This document shows, piece by piece, positions 51,442 to 59,513 of a stretch of 64,000 nucleotides of DNA. Position numbers and translations under genes: made by a program. The notes beneath the pieces were generated by a model that was not told where the DNA came from, made no database searches, and saw nothing but the letters and a program-made list of their open reading frames with translations. The stretch's first letter is position 1, and each line of letters opens with the position of its first letter. Location: positions 1-64,000 of the forward strand of contig DAIDHZ010000006.1 in the NCBI GenBank assembly GCA_027451825.1, written 5' to 3'. The stretch comes from Chlamydiota bacterium. Lineage in GTDB: Bacteria > Chlamydiota > Chlamydiia > Chlamydiales > SM23-39.

Positions 51442-51475
51442 TTTAATGTTTATAAATAGCATTATAAACATTAAA
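51442..51475. other. dif/lox-like recombination site
   Basis: A perfect inverted repeat of 14 bases (TTTAATGTTTATAA and TTATAAACATTAAA) separated by the 6-base spacer ATAGCA. The form, two arms of 11 to 14 bases with a 6 to 8 base spacer and arms ending ATAA..TTAT, is that of a Xer dif or lox site. It lies 12 bases from the recombinase start. An alternative is an operator for the divergent RHH protein. Confidence 0.55.
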
Positions 51476-51631
51476 AATGCACCTAAAAAATCTGGAAATT
51501 TACATGGGGATTTTGGGTCTTTGACGTCAAGTTCTCTTGTCGATTTGCCTACCTTAGATCGTTCTAGCAATTTAACCATTGACTGCTTATATTTTCTGCT
51601 GCTACAGATACAAATAAACAAAGGACACCCA

Positions 51632-51865
51632 ATGACTCAAGCATCCATACAACAACCGCAAGTTGGCGATGAAAATCCAGAAGCACAAAATGGACTAATC
51701 GCCAAAAGCAATAAAAAAGTGAAAGTGACAGCTTATCTAACGGAACAAGTAGAGCAAGCTCTAACAGAGCTTTATATCGCTCGTTATCGAAATGACAGAA
51801 AAGTAGATCGTTCGGTCATCATCAGCGAAGCTATCCTGGCGATGTATGAAAAAGAGCACCCTTAA
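51632..51865 (+). CDS. Ribbon-helix-helix protein with flexible N-terminus
   Basis: A 77-residue protein starting MTQASIQQPQVGDENPEAQN. Its C-terminal half (KKVKVTAYLTEQVEQALTEL, DRSVIISEAILAMYEKEHP) has the RHH pattern and resembles the C-terminus of the ParB-like protein at 16479-17027. AAAGGACACC precedes the ATG. It stands divergently to the recombinase, with the palindrome between them. A regulator of the recombinase gene is a reasonable guess. Confidence 0.6.
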   Translation: MTQASIQQPQVGDENPEAQNGLIAKSNKKVKVTAYLTEQVEQALTELYIARYRNDRKVDRSVIISEAILAMYEKEHP

Positions 51866-53211
51866 AGGGTAGTCAGGGCACTCAAGTCATAGGTTGCATC
51901 GGTAAGCATCAAAAACGCACCGCTTAAAGCGTCAACAATATCGTCATGGCTGCCTTCAGGGAAGTTTTCTACTTCTCGAAGGAAAGCCTCATTCCATGGT
52001 GCCTGGAGAATTTTAATATTCCCCGCCTCAGCCTGTGAAGAAACAGGGAGAGCCCTAGTCACCTTATCCTGGGTTGCTTTGAAGGTTTTTACATTATAGC
52101 CTTGAAGCATTCGCACAAGATAATCGACTTCGCTGACTCCAGCTTGGCCTGGATCTTGCTCGACGCCGATTCTGACAGCCACGCCGTCTTGACTTGCTGT
52201 GTTTTTAATAGCTCCTTGGACACCCAATGGGCTCTGCTGAATTCTGACCATATCCGTGACATACAGGATGTTGTTTTTGTCCTTTTCTAGTCGCAGTCCC
52301 ACAGTATAATCCGGATCGTTGTTCTCTGTTTTTTTCGTAGCCGCCCGGTCCCAATATCGAACTGCCTTTGTGCCTCCCTTGGGAATGGCTTTGACAGTTT
52401 CAAAAAAGCATCTTTGGAAGAACATCCCAGCTGTGGGTCGCACATTCCAATTTCCCATCAGAAGCTGCTCTCTCTCAAATCTAGGCAACGCCTTTAGGTT
52501 GGCTAGATAGCCAGGATCCTTTTCGAGCAGAATTTTATTATCATGGATATTCGCTGCAATAAAAGAGACGCTCTTAGGCAAACAATGAGGGTCTTTCTCA
52601 AGCAACTCCTCGCGGCTAGAGCTCCAAATCGTCTCATCATTTTGAATGAAAAACCAACGAACTTTTCCACTGCGAGAGGGGATAGGATATCCTGTACTTT
52701 CGTCGAGCCACCATGAGATAAACCTTCTTACCCAAGAATCTGGGTCAGGGTTAGTCGTCGCTCGAATATAAGGCTTCACCCCACAAGTGGATCGATTCCT
52801 TGAGAGCATATAGACAAATTGGGACCATGAAAAGTGCGTAAGTTCATCAAACCCTATGAGAGGGATTTGCGATCCCTGCCAATCAAAGCGTGTTTTGTCA
52901 TGTTCGAGGTGAGCAAATTTTACTCGACCTTTTCCTTCAAAATCCCATTCGAGCGTTGACTCCTTTGGAACGCCATCGGCATGCGGGAAAATTTCACAGC
53001 TTGTATCCCATAGTCCACCGGGATTTCTTACCTGTGTGCTATTTCTGCGGAAAACAACAGCAGAGAATCCGGCAATTTTTCTATGGCGCAAACATTCCGT
53101 TAGAAGAGCCCAGCTTTTTCCTCCTCCTGCAGCGCCACCATAAATCACGATATCGGCTTTATTAATTAGAAAAGATTCCTGAGGTCCTGGCTGAGGTGTA
53201 ATTTTAGGCAT
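51862..53211 (-). CDS. terL: Terminase large subunit
   Basis: About 449 residues from the ATG at 53211 (GGAGG seven bases upstream). The ATPase shows DIVIYGGAAGGGKSW (Walker A, K32-S33) and LIGFDELTHF (Walker B); the nuclease shows AVRYWDRAAT and the final GSHDDIVDALSGA acidic motif. It packages DNA into the prohead and cuts it. In most phages the portal follows directly; here a cargo island of some 7 kb separates them. Confidence 0.93.
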   Translation of the reverse strand: MPKITPQPGPQESFLINKADIVIYGGAAGGGKSWALLTECLRHRKIAGFSAVVFRRNSTQVRNPGGLWDTSCEIFPHADGVPKESTLEWDFEGKGRVKFAHLEHDKTRFDWQGSQIPLIGFDELTHFSWSQFVYMLSRNRSTCGVKPYIRATTNPDPDSWVRRFISWWLDESTGYPIPSRSGKVRWFFIQNDETIWSSSREELLEKDPHCLPKSVSFIAANIHDNKILLEKDPGYLANLKALPRFEREQLLMGNWNVRPTAGMFFQRCFFETVKAIPKGGTKAVRYWDRAATKKTENNDPDYTVGLRLEKDKNNILYVTDMVRIQQSPLGVQGAIKNTASQDGVAVRIGVEQDPGQAGVSEVDYLVRMLQGYNVKTFKATQDKVTRALPVSSQAEAGNIKILQAPWNEAFLREVENFPEGSHDDIVDALSGAFLMLTDATYDLSALTTL

Positions 53212-53680
53212 TTGGATCCTCCACTTTCTCACCTGTGTAATCATCCCTTCCGTTATCTGGGATGTAAATTTGAACTGGATCTTGGTCTTTGACGATGGTT
53301 TCAGTCACGATCGTCTCTCTTTGACCAAGCCATATTTTGCCCAGCCAGATGGCCATTGTGGCACTTCGCTGAGCTTGCTGAAATTGATAGCGGCGGAGGG
53401 ATAGTTTATGCAGCCCATTACACCTTTTTCTTAGCTCCGCAAAACCCATACCAAAAGCCTCCTTTAAACGGCGGTCTAAAGTGTCAGAACTGACCCTAAA
53501 TGCACCCGCTATTTCTTCCGCTGTTGCTTGCAATTCGATCCAATACAGAACCTGATCAAGATTGATTTCCTTCTCAGGGACGGTTCCATTCCATTGAGAG
53601 GGGGGAGCATTTGGATCGGTAGGAGCCTTCGTTTTAATCTTAGGTCGCCCGCTAGGCTTCCCGCTCGGTTTCTTAGGCAT
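53204..53680 (-). CDS. terS: Terminase small subunit
   Basis: About 158 residues from the ATG at 53680 (GGAG six bases upstream). A basic N-terminus (MPKKPSGKPSGRPKIKTK), then the helix-turn-helix LDQVLYWIELQATAEEIAGA, DTLDRRLKEAFGMGFAELRK, and a helical region. It recognises the packaging site. The stop overlaps the terminase large start (ATGCCTAA). Confidence 0.85.
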   Translation of the reverse strand: MPKKPSGKPSGRPKIKTKAPTDPNAPPSQWNGTVPEKEINLDQVLYWIELQATAEEIAGAFRVSSDTLDRRLKEAFGMGFAELRKRCNGLHKLSLRRYQFQQAQRSATMAIWLGKIWLGQRETIVTETIVKDQDPVQIYIPDNGRDDYTGEKVEDPNA

Positions 53681-54989
53681 AGACTTCTCCATTCAGCTTG
53701 ATCTCGCAAGGCTCGTTACGCTGAAGCTTGTACTTGCGATACCGATCCACAATGACATCGCAATACTTTGGATCTAGCTCACACCCAAAGCACCGGCGAT
53801 TCAGCTGTTCTGCGGCAATTAGTGTTGACCCTGAACCAAGGAAGAAGTCGAAGACGAGGTCGTTCTTTTTAGAGCTGTTATTGATTAGGTATCCAATCAA
53901 TGGGATTGGCTTCATGGTTGGGTGCTCTGCATTCCGTTGGGGCCGGTCAAACTTGAGGAGGGTGGTTTGTTTACGGTTGCTATACCAGCGATGCTTCTCT
54001 CCCTCTTTCCAGCCATAGAGCACTGGGTCATGATCTGTGTACTCTTTGCCACCGAAAAGCACGGGCTCATGCTGCCATTGGTAATCTTGCCTTCCGAGCA
54101 CAAAAGAATTCTTCAACCAGATGAGGCATTGAGTCATTTTCAAATTGGCCTCGCGGAAAAATCGTCTAAACTTTTCCCCTTCTGAGTCAGCGTGAAAAAC
54201 ATAAATTCCCGCTCCCTCTTTCATGAAGATGAACGCATTCACATAGAAGTCCCTTAAAAGAGCTTCAAAGTCTTCGCTCGATAGGTTGTCGTTTTTGATG
54301 GTGAGCTGATCTTTCGTTCCCCCTTTATAAGCAACGTTATAGGGAGGATCCGTAATGACAAGGTCAATTAGCTCTGAATCCAGGACTTTTTCAATGTCTC
54401 CGTGCAGGGTAGCCGAGCCGCAAATCAAGCGATGGCGTCCCAGCTGATAAATATCCCCTGGTTTTGTCTTCGGTTCATCAGGGACTTCCTCCTCGTATCC
54501 ATCATCGATCGCCTCAATGTTTTCGGGATCGGGCACTTCAAGTTCGTCTTCCGTAAACCCCCAAGCGAACAGGTCTTTGACCTCCCATTCATTGGCCAAG
54601 CGGTCCCAATCCCATTCACCTGTGTTTTTATTGCTTCGGATGAGGTATTCTTCAGCCTCTTTTGGCTCTAATTGACGGTTGGGAACTCTCACCTCGATCT
54701 CTTCTTTTCCACGCCCTAGAGCTTTCAGAGCTCTTATCCTCATGTGTCCAGCAAGAATGGTATTGTCCAAGTTCACCACAACGGTTTCTACATAGTTAAA
54801 GCTCTTAATCGAGTCTTTAAGCTTTTCCATTTGTTCCTTGGTTATCTTTCGCGGATTTTTATCGTGCTCCTTCAAATCCTTGATTTTTCGCATTTCCGTA
54901 TGCCAGACTAGCTCCACAAGAATTTCAGCTGCTGGTTCAACGTCTTCTTCTATGGAGGGGGCAGGCGGTTGCTTTTTACTCTTAGCCAT
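53673..54989 (-). CDS. ParB-like domain fused to a DNA methyltransferase
   Basis: About 438 residues from the ATG at 54989. Residues about 30-150 (MRKIKDLKEHDKNPRKITKE, NLDNTILAGHMRIRALKALG) are a ParB/Srx-like domain. From residue 190 the DNA methyltransferase begins: DPPYNV at 214-219 and the later DFFLGSGSTLIAAE, the order of the beta group of adenine-N6/cytosine-N4 enzymes. Such fusions are typical of phages and probably protect DNA from restriction or regulate packaging. It overlaps the terminase small subunit start by 8 bases. Confidence 0.88.
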   Translation of the reverse strand: MAKSKKQPPAPSIEEDVEPAAEILVELVWHTEMRKIKDLKEHDKNPRKITKEQMEKLKDSIKSFNYVETVVVNLDNTILAGHMRIRALKALGRGKEEIEVRVPNRQLEPKEAEEYLIRSNKNTGEWDWDRLANEWEVKDLFAWGFTEDELEVPDPENIEAIDDGYEEEVPDEPKTKPGDIYQLGRHRLICGSATLHGDIEKVLDSELIDLVITDPPYNVAYKGGTKDQLTIKNDNLSSEDFEALLRDFYVNAFIFMKEGAGIYVFHADSEGEKFRRFFREANLKMTQCLIWLKNSFVLGRQDYQWQHEPVLFGGKEYTDHDPVLYGWKEGEKHRWYSNRKQTTLLKFDRPQRNAEHPTMKPIPLIGYLINNSSKKNDLVFDFFLGSGSTLIAAEQLNRRCFGCELDPKYCDVIVDRYRKYKLQRNEPCEIKLNGEVYA

Positions 54990-55037
54990 TTTGTCTCTCT
55001 GGTTAAATTTTTTTCGCCCAAACAGCTTGTAGACCAA

Positions 55038-55148
55038 TTTCTTGCTAAAAGTTGGGCAAGAATTAGTAGCGTGCTTGGTGTTTGAGTATTAGGAGAGTAA
55101 TTGGGGAGTAGAGGCTGAGGGTCGTTGAGTAGAAGCCAATCGGCTTAA
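55038..55148. other. Spacer with repeated GAGTAATTGGGGA and GAGTAGAAGC words
   Basis: The words AGGAGAGTAATTGGGGA and TTGAGTAGAAGC also occur at 2798-2840, where GGAGTAATTGGGGA, then TTGAGTAGAAGC, are found downstream of the SpoVG-like gene. No coding region. Confidence 0.4.
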
Positions 55149-55493
55149 TTAAACTTTGCTTACAATTTCGATGGTAATAGGATAGAGCTCCTCGACCATC
55201 TTCCGCTTTGTTTGACTTAGGGCTGTATCCTTGCCCTTTGTATCCACGAAGCTAATTTCTCCATTGGCATAAAAAACCTGAAAATCGCAGACGTAGCGGA
55301 CTTTCCCTGGCAAATCAAAAGGAATTTGTCTGAGGAAAAAGAGCACTTCTCCCGTCTTTTGTAAGAGCTGCAGCCTATCGTAGTAGCTTCGCTCCAATTT
55401 CGATGGAAACTTCTTCCCATCTCTTTCACAAGGGATCGCGCCGAATTTATGCCTTCGCTGCCTCCCCATATTCTTCTTAAATATGATAGCCAT
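55149..55493 (-). CDS. DUF1064 phage nuclease
   Basis: About 114 residues. KFGAIPCERDGKKFPSKLER, SYYDRLQLLQKTGEVLFFLR, RYVCDFQVFYANGEISFVDT and KGKDTALSQTKRKMVEEL follow DUF1064, a small nuclease with a VSR/PD-(D/E)XK-like fold thought to resolve DNA structures during recombination or packaging. The ATG at 55493 is close after AAGGAG; a GTG at 55535 is an alternative. Confidence 0.75.
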   Translation of the reverse strand: MAIIFKKNMGRQRRHKFGAIPCERDGKKFPSKLERSYYDRLQLLQKTGEVLFFLRQIPFDLPGKVRYVCDFQVFYANGEISFVDTKGKDTALSQTKRKMVEELYPITIEIVSKV

Positions 55494-55625
55494 AACTCCT
55501 TCTCGATAAGTTGATTTTTGGACATTTGAACTCACAAAAAAATCTTTTCTTTTTACACTCTACCATTCATATATACTGTATAAGACACCATCTTGCAACA
55601 AGATGCATAGGAGACAAAAAGTTAA

Positions 55626-56000
55626 ATGCACATCTGCACTTTTCCCCATGACCAATTTGATGTTCATTTACAGCCACAACGATTGAATATTATTTTAGCT
55701 CAAGAGGGAAATCTTTATTTACCTGAAGCTTCAACAGAATCGATCTGGCTTCAGATTCTATTTACTGAGAAAGGATCTTTTACTATCTTCAGCAAAGAAA
55801 AAGAGATATGCCTAGGCAATTTTCACGGGCCTTCAGTAACGACCAACCCAGATAAATCAGTTCATACAAGACCCGGCGAGCCCATGTTTGATACCCAGCC
55901 TCAATTCATTTACGTCCCAGAAAAAAAGTTCTGGTATTGTTTGACTCAAGGGTGTTTAATTTTCCCAAAAGAAATGGCTGAAGTGAGCAATAGGGGGTGA
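55626..56000 (+). CDS. Hypothetical protein
   Basis: A 124-residue, beta-rich protein (FPHDQFDVHLQPQRLNIILA, FTEKGSFTIFSKEKEI). AGGAG lies about 12 bases upstream. It is followed by 56003-56269 with a four-base overlap, forming a two-gene unit. Not recognised. Confidence 0.55.
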   Translation: MHICTFPHDQFDVHLQPQRLNIILAQEGNLYLPEASTESIWLQILFTEKGSFTIFSKEKEICLGNFHGPSVTTNPDKSVHTRPGEPMFDTQPQFIYVPEKKFWYCLTQGCLIFPKEMAEVSNRG

Positions 56001-56002
56001 GT

Positions 56003-56269
56003 ATGCAATCAGAAACTTGGGGTTATAGCTTTGATGAGAAACCTCCTGAAGTAGGCGAGTACTTTCATTTCAAACTCAAGAGATGCCCGGACCCGAAGGG
56101 TGCCTTTTCTTGTTGCGGAGTCGGGAAAATGGGAAAAGAGGGGATTAAAGTGATTAGTCCGGTCACTTGTGTTGACCTTCAACCAGATGACGAAATCGAT
56201 CAGTGGAGAAGCTGTCCAATCACCGATGAACTATGGGAACAAGCCTCTTCCGCGTCTCTTCCTGTATAA
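56003..56269 (+). CDS. Hypothetical protein
   Basis: An 88-residue protein with one CC pair (AFSCCGVGKMGKEG) and an acidic C-terminal half. AGGGGGTGAGT precedes the ATG at 56003. It resembles no family I know; it is the partner of 55626-56000. Confidence 0.5.
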   Translation: MQSETWGYSFDEKPPEVGEYFHFKLKRCPDPKGAFSCCGVGKMGKEGIKVISPVTCVDLQPDDEIDQWRSCPITDELWEQASSASLPV

Positions 56270-56377
56270 ATTCCGTCCCAATTCAAAATCGACCTCAAGA
56301 AACAGGGCTAGAATCGTCTATCGATAATAGGGTAGTGGTTATAGTCGTTTTCTATGAATAAAGCGAAAAGATGGGTC

Positions 56378-56662
56378 TTATGACGTCTTTTTCGATTTTT
56401 CCTGAACCTCTTGCTCTCTCTTGTTCCAAAGATAGAGAACGTAGGCAAAAAATGGGTTTACCCCAGCCCACATGAGCAGATTTTTAACCCACTCCGATCT
56501 AATTTGTGAATTTCCCGTAAAGATCGATACTCCTTCCATCAAAATAGCAAAACCAAAATAGACAGTCGAAAATACCCATATGAATTTAAAAATGTTGCGT
56601 AGGTTTGGGATAACAGACATGTTGTCAAATACCTGATCAAGAAAAGGAGGCTTTTTGTCCAT
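56378..56662 (-). CDS. Small membrane protein
   Basis: A 94-residue protein with two hydrophobic segments (FIWVFSTVYFGFAILMEGVS, NLLMWAGVNPFFAYVLYLW) and a basic C-terminus. It lies in a run of minus-strand membrane protein genes with minimal gaps. Confidence 0.5.
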   Translation of the reverse strand: MDKKPPFLDQVFDNMSVIPNLRNIFKFIWVFSTVYFGFAILMEGVSIFTGNSQIRSEWVKNLLMWAGVNPFFAYVLYLWNKREQEVQEKSKKTS

Positions 56663-56663
56663 A

Positions 56664-57227
56664 CTATGCGTTCCCCATACCAGGTATAGAGCGTTTCAGA
56701 TGGACCAGAGGTCTAATCGCTCGGTAATAGGCCCAGCCAAGAGAAAGATTGATAAGGGCTGTGCTGATAGGCGTGATAGGTCTGAATTTAACTACCAATT
56801 CAGGATTAATCGCTTTTGCAAGCTGTGTATACGACACGCTAAAAAAATAGATCAAAAACAGGTCGAATATAGCCATTTTTAAGATTTGGCCTAATGCATT
56901 GAAGTCCTTTAAATAATCTTTAAAAAATGATTCTCTTAGAAAAGGATTATCTTGCTCCAATTTTACGCCTCTCAAAATAATGTCAGCTGATTGTCCATAT
57001 AAAAAGCGTCTCGGATAAAATCCCCAAAAATGCCAAGTTAAGAGTAATAGAACAAAACTTGTGGCGAAAATATTTAAGTGGAGAGAAGCAGTTTTTTGTA
57101 TAGCCTTCATTCCGACAACTATGACAATCATGAACACCATCAGAAGGATAACGCTCACCCTCGATTTGTCGATCTTCTTCTCATTACTTTTATATTCTTC
57201 TATTAATTTCTGATGTGCATCAAACAT
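56664..57227 (-). CDS. Small membrane protein, family of 49892-50446
   Basis: About 187 residues from ATG 57227 (AAGGC before it). It begins MFDAHQKLIEEYKSNEKKID, has ADIILRGVKLEQDNPFLRES in the middle loop and four hydrophobic segments. These features match 49227-49773 and 49892-50446, so the element carries at least three members. Part of a membrane-protein cluster. Confidence 0.6.
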   Translation of the reverse strand: MFDAHQKLIEEYKSNEKKIDKSRVSVILLMVFMIVIVVGMKAIQKTASLHLNIFATSFVLLLLTWHFWGFYPRRFLYGQSADIILRGVKLEQDNPFLRESFFKDYLKDFNALGQILKMAIFDLFLIYFFSVSYTQLAKAINPELVVKFRPITPISTALINLSLGWAYYRAIRPLVHLKRSIPGMGNA

Positions 57228-57234
57228 TCTTGCC

Positions 57235-57876
57235 TTATTTAGATAATTCAACGATCAATTCTTGTTTATGTTTTAATTCAGAATTACTCTCGGTGAGATT
57301 TCTAATGGCAATTTCTCTTTTCATATGCATTTTGTCGATATTGAGATCATTCTGGTTTAATTTTGGAAGAATAGGCAAAAGTAGCATCGCTACTCCAGTT
57401 AAAATTCCCACCATATTCTTCTTTTGCCATAAGTTGAAAATGTAGATGACCAGAAGTCCTACGCAAGAAAGAATAGCCATCCCAGCTGGTAAGTCTAAAT
57501 AAAACACCAAGGCTTCCCAAAAGACAAAGGCCATAGTCCCCATTAACAAACTAGCAGCGATTTTACTTTTTGTTGCCGCGCTTGAAAAATTCGTATCAAA
57601 AAATACAAAAGAAGAAGCCATTGCGCCCCCATAATATAAAACTCTGATCATTTCGAGGTGCAACGAGGGGACAAGGGTATATTTTGCAATATTCATTAGG
57701 CCCACCATAATTGAGCAGTAGCCCCATGTAATGCAAATCATGAATAGAGCGTCAAGTTTTCCTCTGCGCTCATATTTTCCAAACCGAAAATAGGAACCAG
57801 CTACTCCGACGAGGTATATCAAAGCCCCTAAGATATTTTCGATTTGCATTAAAAGGTCTGCCTTAAGAGTCATCAT
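57235..57876 (-). CDS. Membrane protein with about six transmembrane segments
   Basis: A 213-residue protein. Hydrophobic segments span roughly residues 12-30, 44-62, 80-98, 108-125, 130-150 and 155-172, followed by a charged C-terminal tail (NLTESNSELKHKQELIVELS) that may form a coiled coil. No family recognised. Confidence 0.55.
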   Translation of the reverse strand: MMTLKADLLMQIENILGALIYLVGVAGSYFRFGKYERRGKLDALFMICITWGYCSIMVGLMNIAKYTLVPSLHLEMIRVLYYGGAMASSFVFFDTNFSSAATKSKIAASLLMGTMAFVFWEALVFYLDLPAGMAILSCVGLLVIYIFNLWQKKNMVGILTGVAMLLLPILPKLNQNDLNIDKMHMKREIAIRNLTESNSELKHKQELIVELSK

Positions 57877-58181
57877 CTTTTCCGACCTTTTTGTTTATTG
57901 ATTTCTCTTTTCCGGAATTCTTCTTCTATAGATTTAGCATTCTGTTTTAATTCTATGTCATCTTTTTCAATGAATTTTTCTTTGAGATATGTGCCTAAGC
58001 TAAACATCGCTATTCCACAGATAAGAGCAATATTAGTATTGCTAAAAGCGAAGACATTCATTGCTATAGTGACTCCGATAAGCGTGAAATTCAAAGGGAT
58101 CTTGTCAAAGTATCCTCGTCGTATCCTATCGAAATGAGAAAGTTTAATGAACTCCTCATCTGACATAGAGTTTCCAATCAT
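57873..58181 (-). CDS. Small membrane protein
   Basis: A 102-residue protein with two transmembrane segments (FTLIGVTIAMNVFAFSNTN, IALICGIAMFSLGTYLK) and a highly charged tail ending KQKGRKR. The stop overlaps the start of the next gene by four bases (ATGA), so it is the first gene of the membrane protein operon. Confidence 0.5.
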   Translation of the reverse strand: MIGNSMSDEEFIKLSHFDRIRRGYFDKIPLNFTLIGVTIAMNVFAFSNTNIALICGIAMFSLGTYLKEKFIEKDDIELKQNAKSIEEEFRKREINKQKGRKR

Positions 58182-58417
58182 TAGCCCTCCAGCTCCAGCG
58201 GTTCCTTGCAGACAAAGTATTCACTGTAATTTAACCTCCTCAGGTACTGTCAGTCAACAATATTTTTGGTAGAATTGTTTTTTTTAATTTTGTAAGGTAG
58301 TACCCAGAGAAAATTGGGAAGAGAAATTGGTCAAGATAGAGTCTGTTGTCCTCCATAGGGAGCCAGCATTTATTGGCATAGGATTTTCCTATTACATTGG
58401 GTATATTTTAGAAAGAT

Positions 58418-59398
58418 ATGAGACTAGCTGCGGCATTCCTCTTAGCTCCTATTATTGCTTTCGCTGCGGGACCTCCGTCTCCTTCTTCTAACCCTGCAGA
58501 AAGCCCTTTGATCTATACGCCCTGGTTCACAGGGCCTCTGCTCGCTCCAACCCCAATAAATATGAAACCAGGTCATCCAGCGATCGAACCGACAGCGACT
58601 CTTTTTAATACTTATGGCAGATACAACTCTAACTGGAAGCTCAAAAAGCAAGACAGCACCTGGGCAATCAATCCTCTTATAGACTTCCAGTTCGGGATCA
58701 CAAATAACTTAGGAATAGAAACTTTAGTCTCTTTCATTTCCAACTTTAAGAACGGAAAGTCTGCAAGCCATTTTCAAGATACAACCGTACTTTTTGGCTA
58801 TCAAGTATCGAATGACATTAAAGGCTCATGGGTACCGGATTTTAGGCTTATCCTTCAAGAAACATTCCCTACTGGGAACTATCAGAAACTAGATCCAAGT
58901 AAAGAAGGGATTGATTCCACCGGATTTGGTTCATTTCAAACCGGACCTGTGCTCGTATTCCGCAAACTGTTTTATCTGCCAAACAGTTTTTTTTCTCTAA
59001 GATGGAGCATTGGATACCTCTTTCCTTCAACTGTCAAAGTAAAAGGGTTCAATACCTATGGCGGCGGTTATGGGACTGAGGGGAAAGTAAAACCTGGCCA
59101 AACGCTCACAGCCTTCCTCTCAGGGGAATACTCCATAAATCAACGATGGGTACTGGCTTTTGATACAGAATTTCTTGCTCAGAGGAAATCTCATTTTACA
59201 GGCAAGAATGGAGTCAACGATATAGGTGAGGTGGCTAGCACAAGACTTCCTTCCTCTGTGCAAATTAGTTTTGCGCCTGAGGTCGAATATAATTTCTCTC
59301 AATCTTCAGGTTTGCTTGCTGGAGTTTGGTTCACAGTGGCCGGTAAAGATTCGGCAGCTTTTGCCTCAGCGTTTTTGACGTATTTATATATTTTTTAG
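58418..59398 (+). CDS. Outer-membrane beta-barrel-like protein
   Basis: A 326-residue protein with a signal peptide (MRLAAAFLLAPIIAFAAG) and many amphipathic strands (NLGIETLVSFISNF, FSLRWSIGYLFPSTVKV, ALAxDTEFLAQR-type). It ends in a terminal Phe (FASAFLTYLYIF), the usual signature for BAM-inserted barrels. Similar transporter-like barrels occur in Legionella and chlamydial relatives. A surface protein or channel in a Gram-negative envelope. Confidence 0.65.
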   Translation: MRLAAAFLLAPIIAFAAGPPSPSSNPAESPLIYTPWFTGPLLAPTPINMKPGHPAIEPTATLFNTYGRYNSNWKLKKQDSTWAINPLIDFQFGITNNLGIETLVSFISNFKNGKSASHFQDTTVLFGYQVSNDIKGSWVPDFRLILQETFPTGNYQKLDPSKEGIDSTGFGSFQTGPVLVFRKLFYLPNSFFSLRWSIGYLFPSTVKVKGFNTYGGGYGTEGKVKPGQTLTAFLSGEYSINQRWVLAFDTEFLAQRKSHFTGKNGVNDIGEVASTRLPSSVQISFAPEVEYNFSQSSGLLAGVWFTVAGKDSAAFASAFLTYLYIF

Positions 59399-59513
59399 AG
59401 GACTCTTGAAATCCGGTTTTAACTTGCGAATATCACTTATTAGCAGTAGATATAAAATTGGATCTCAAAGATCTCATGTTACGTGCTGGATGAATGGAGT
59501 TTAAAAATATCAA

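Noticed and set aside
51431-51631. N-terminal extension of the RHH gene
   Set aside because: It crosses the palindrome and promoter region; the ATG at 51632 has a proper ribosome binding site.
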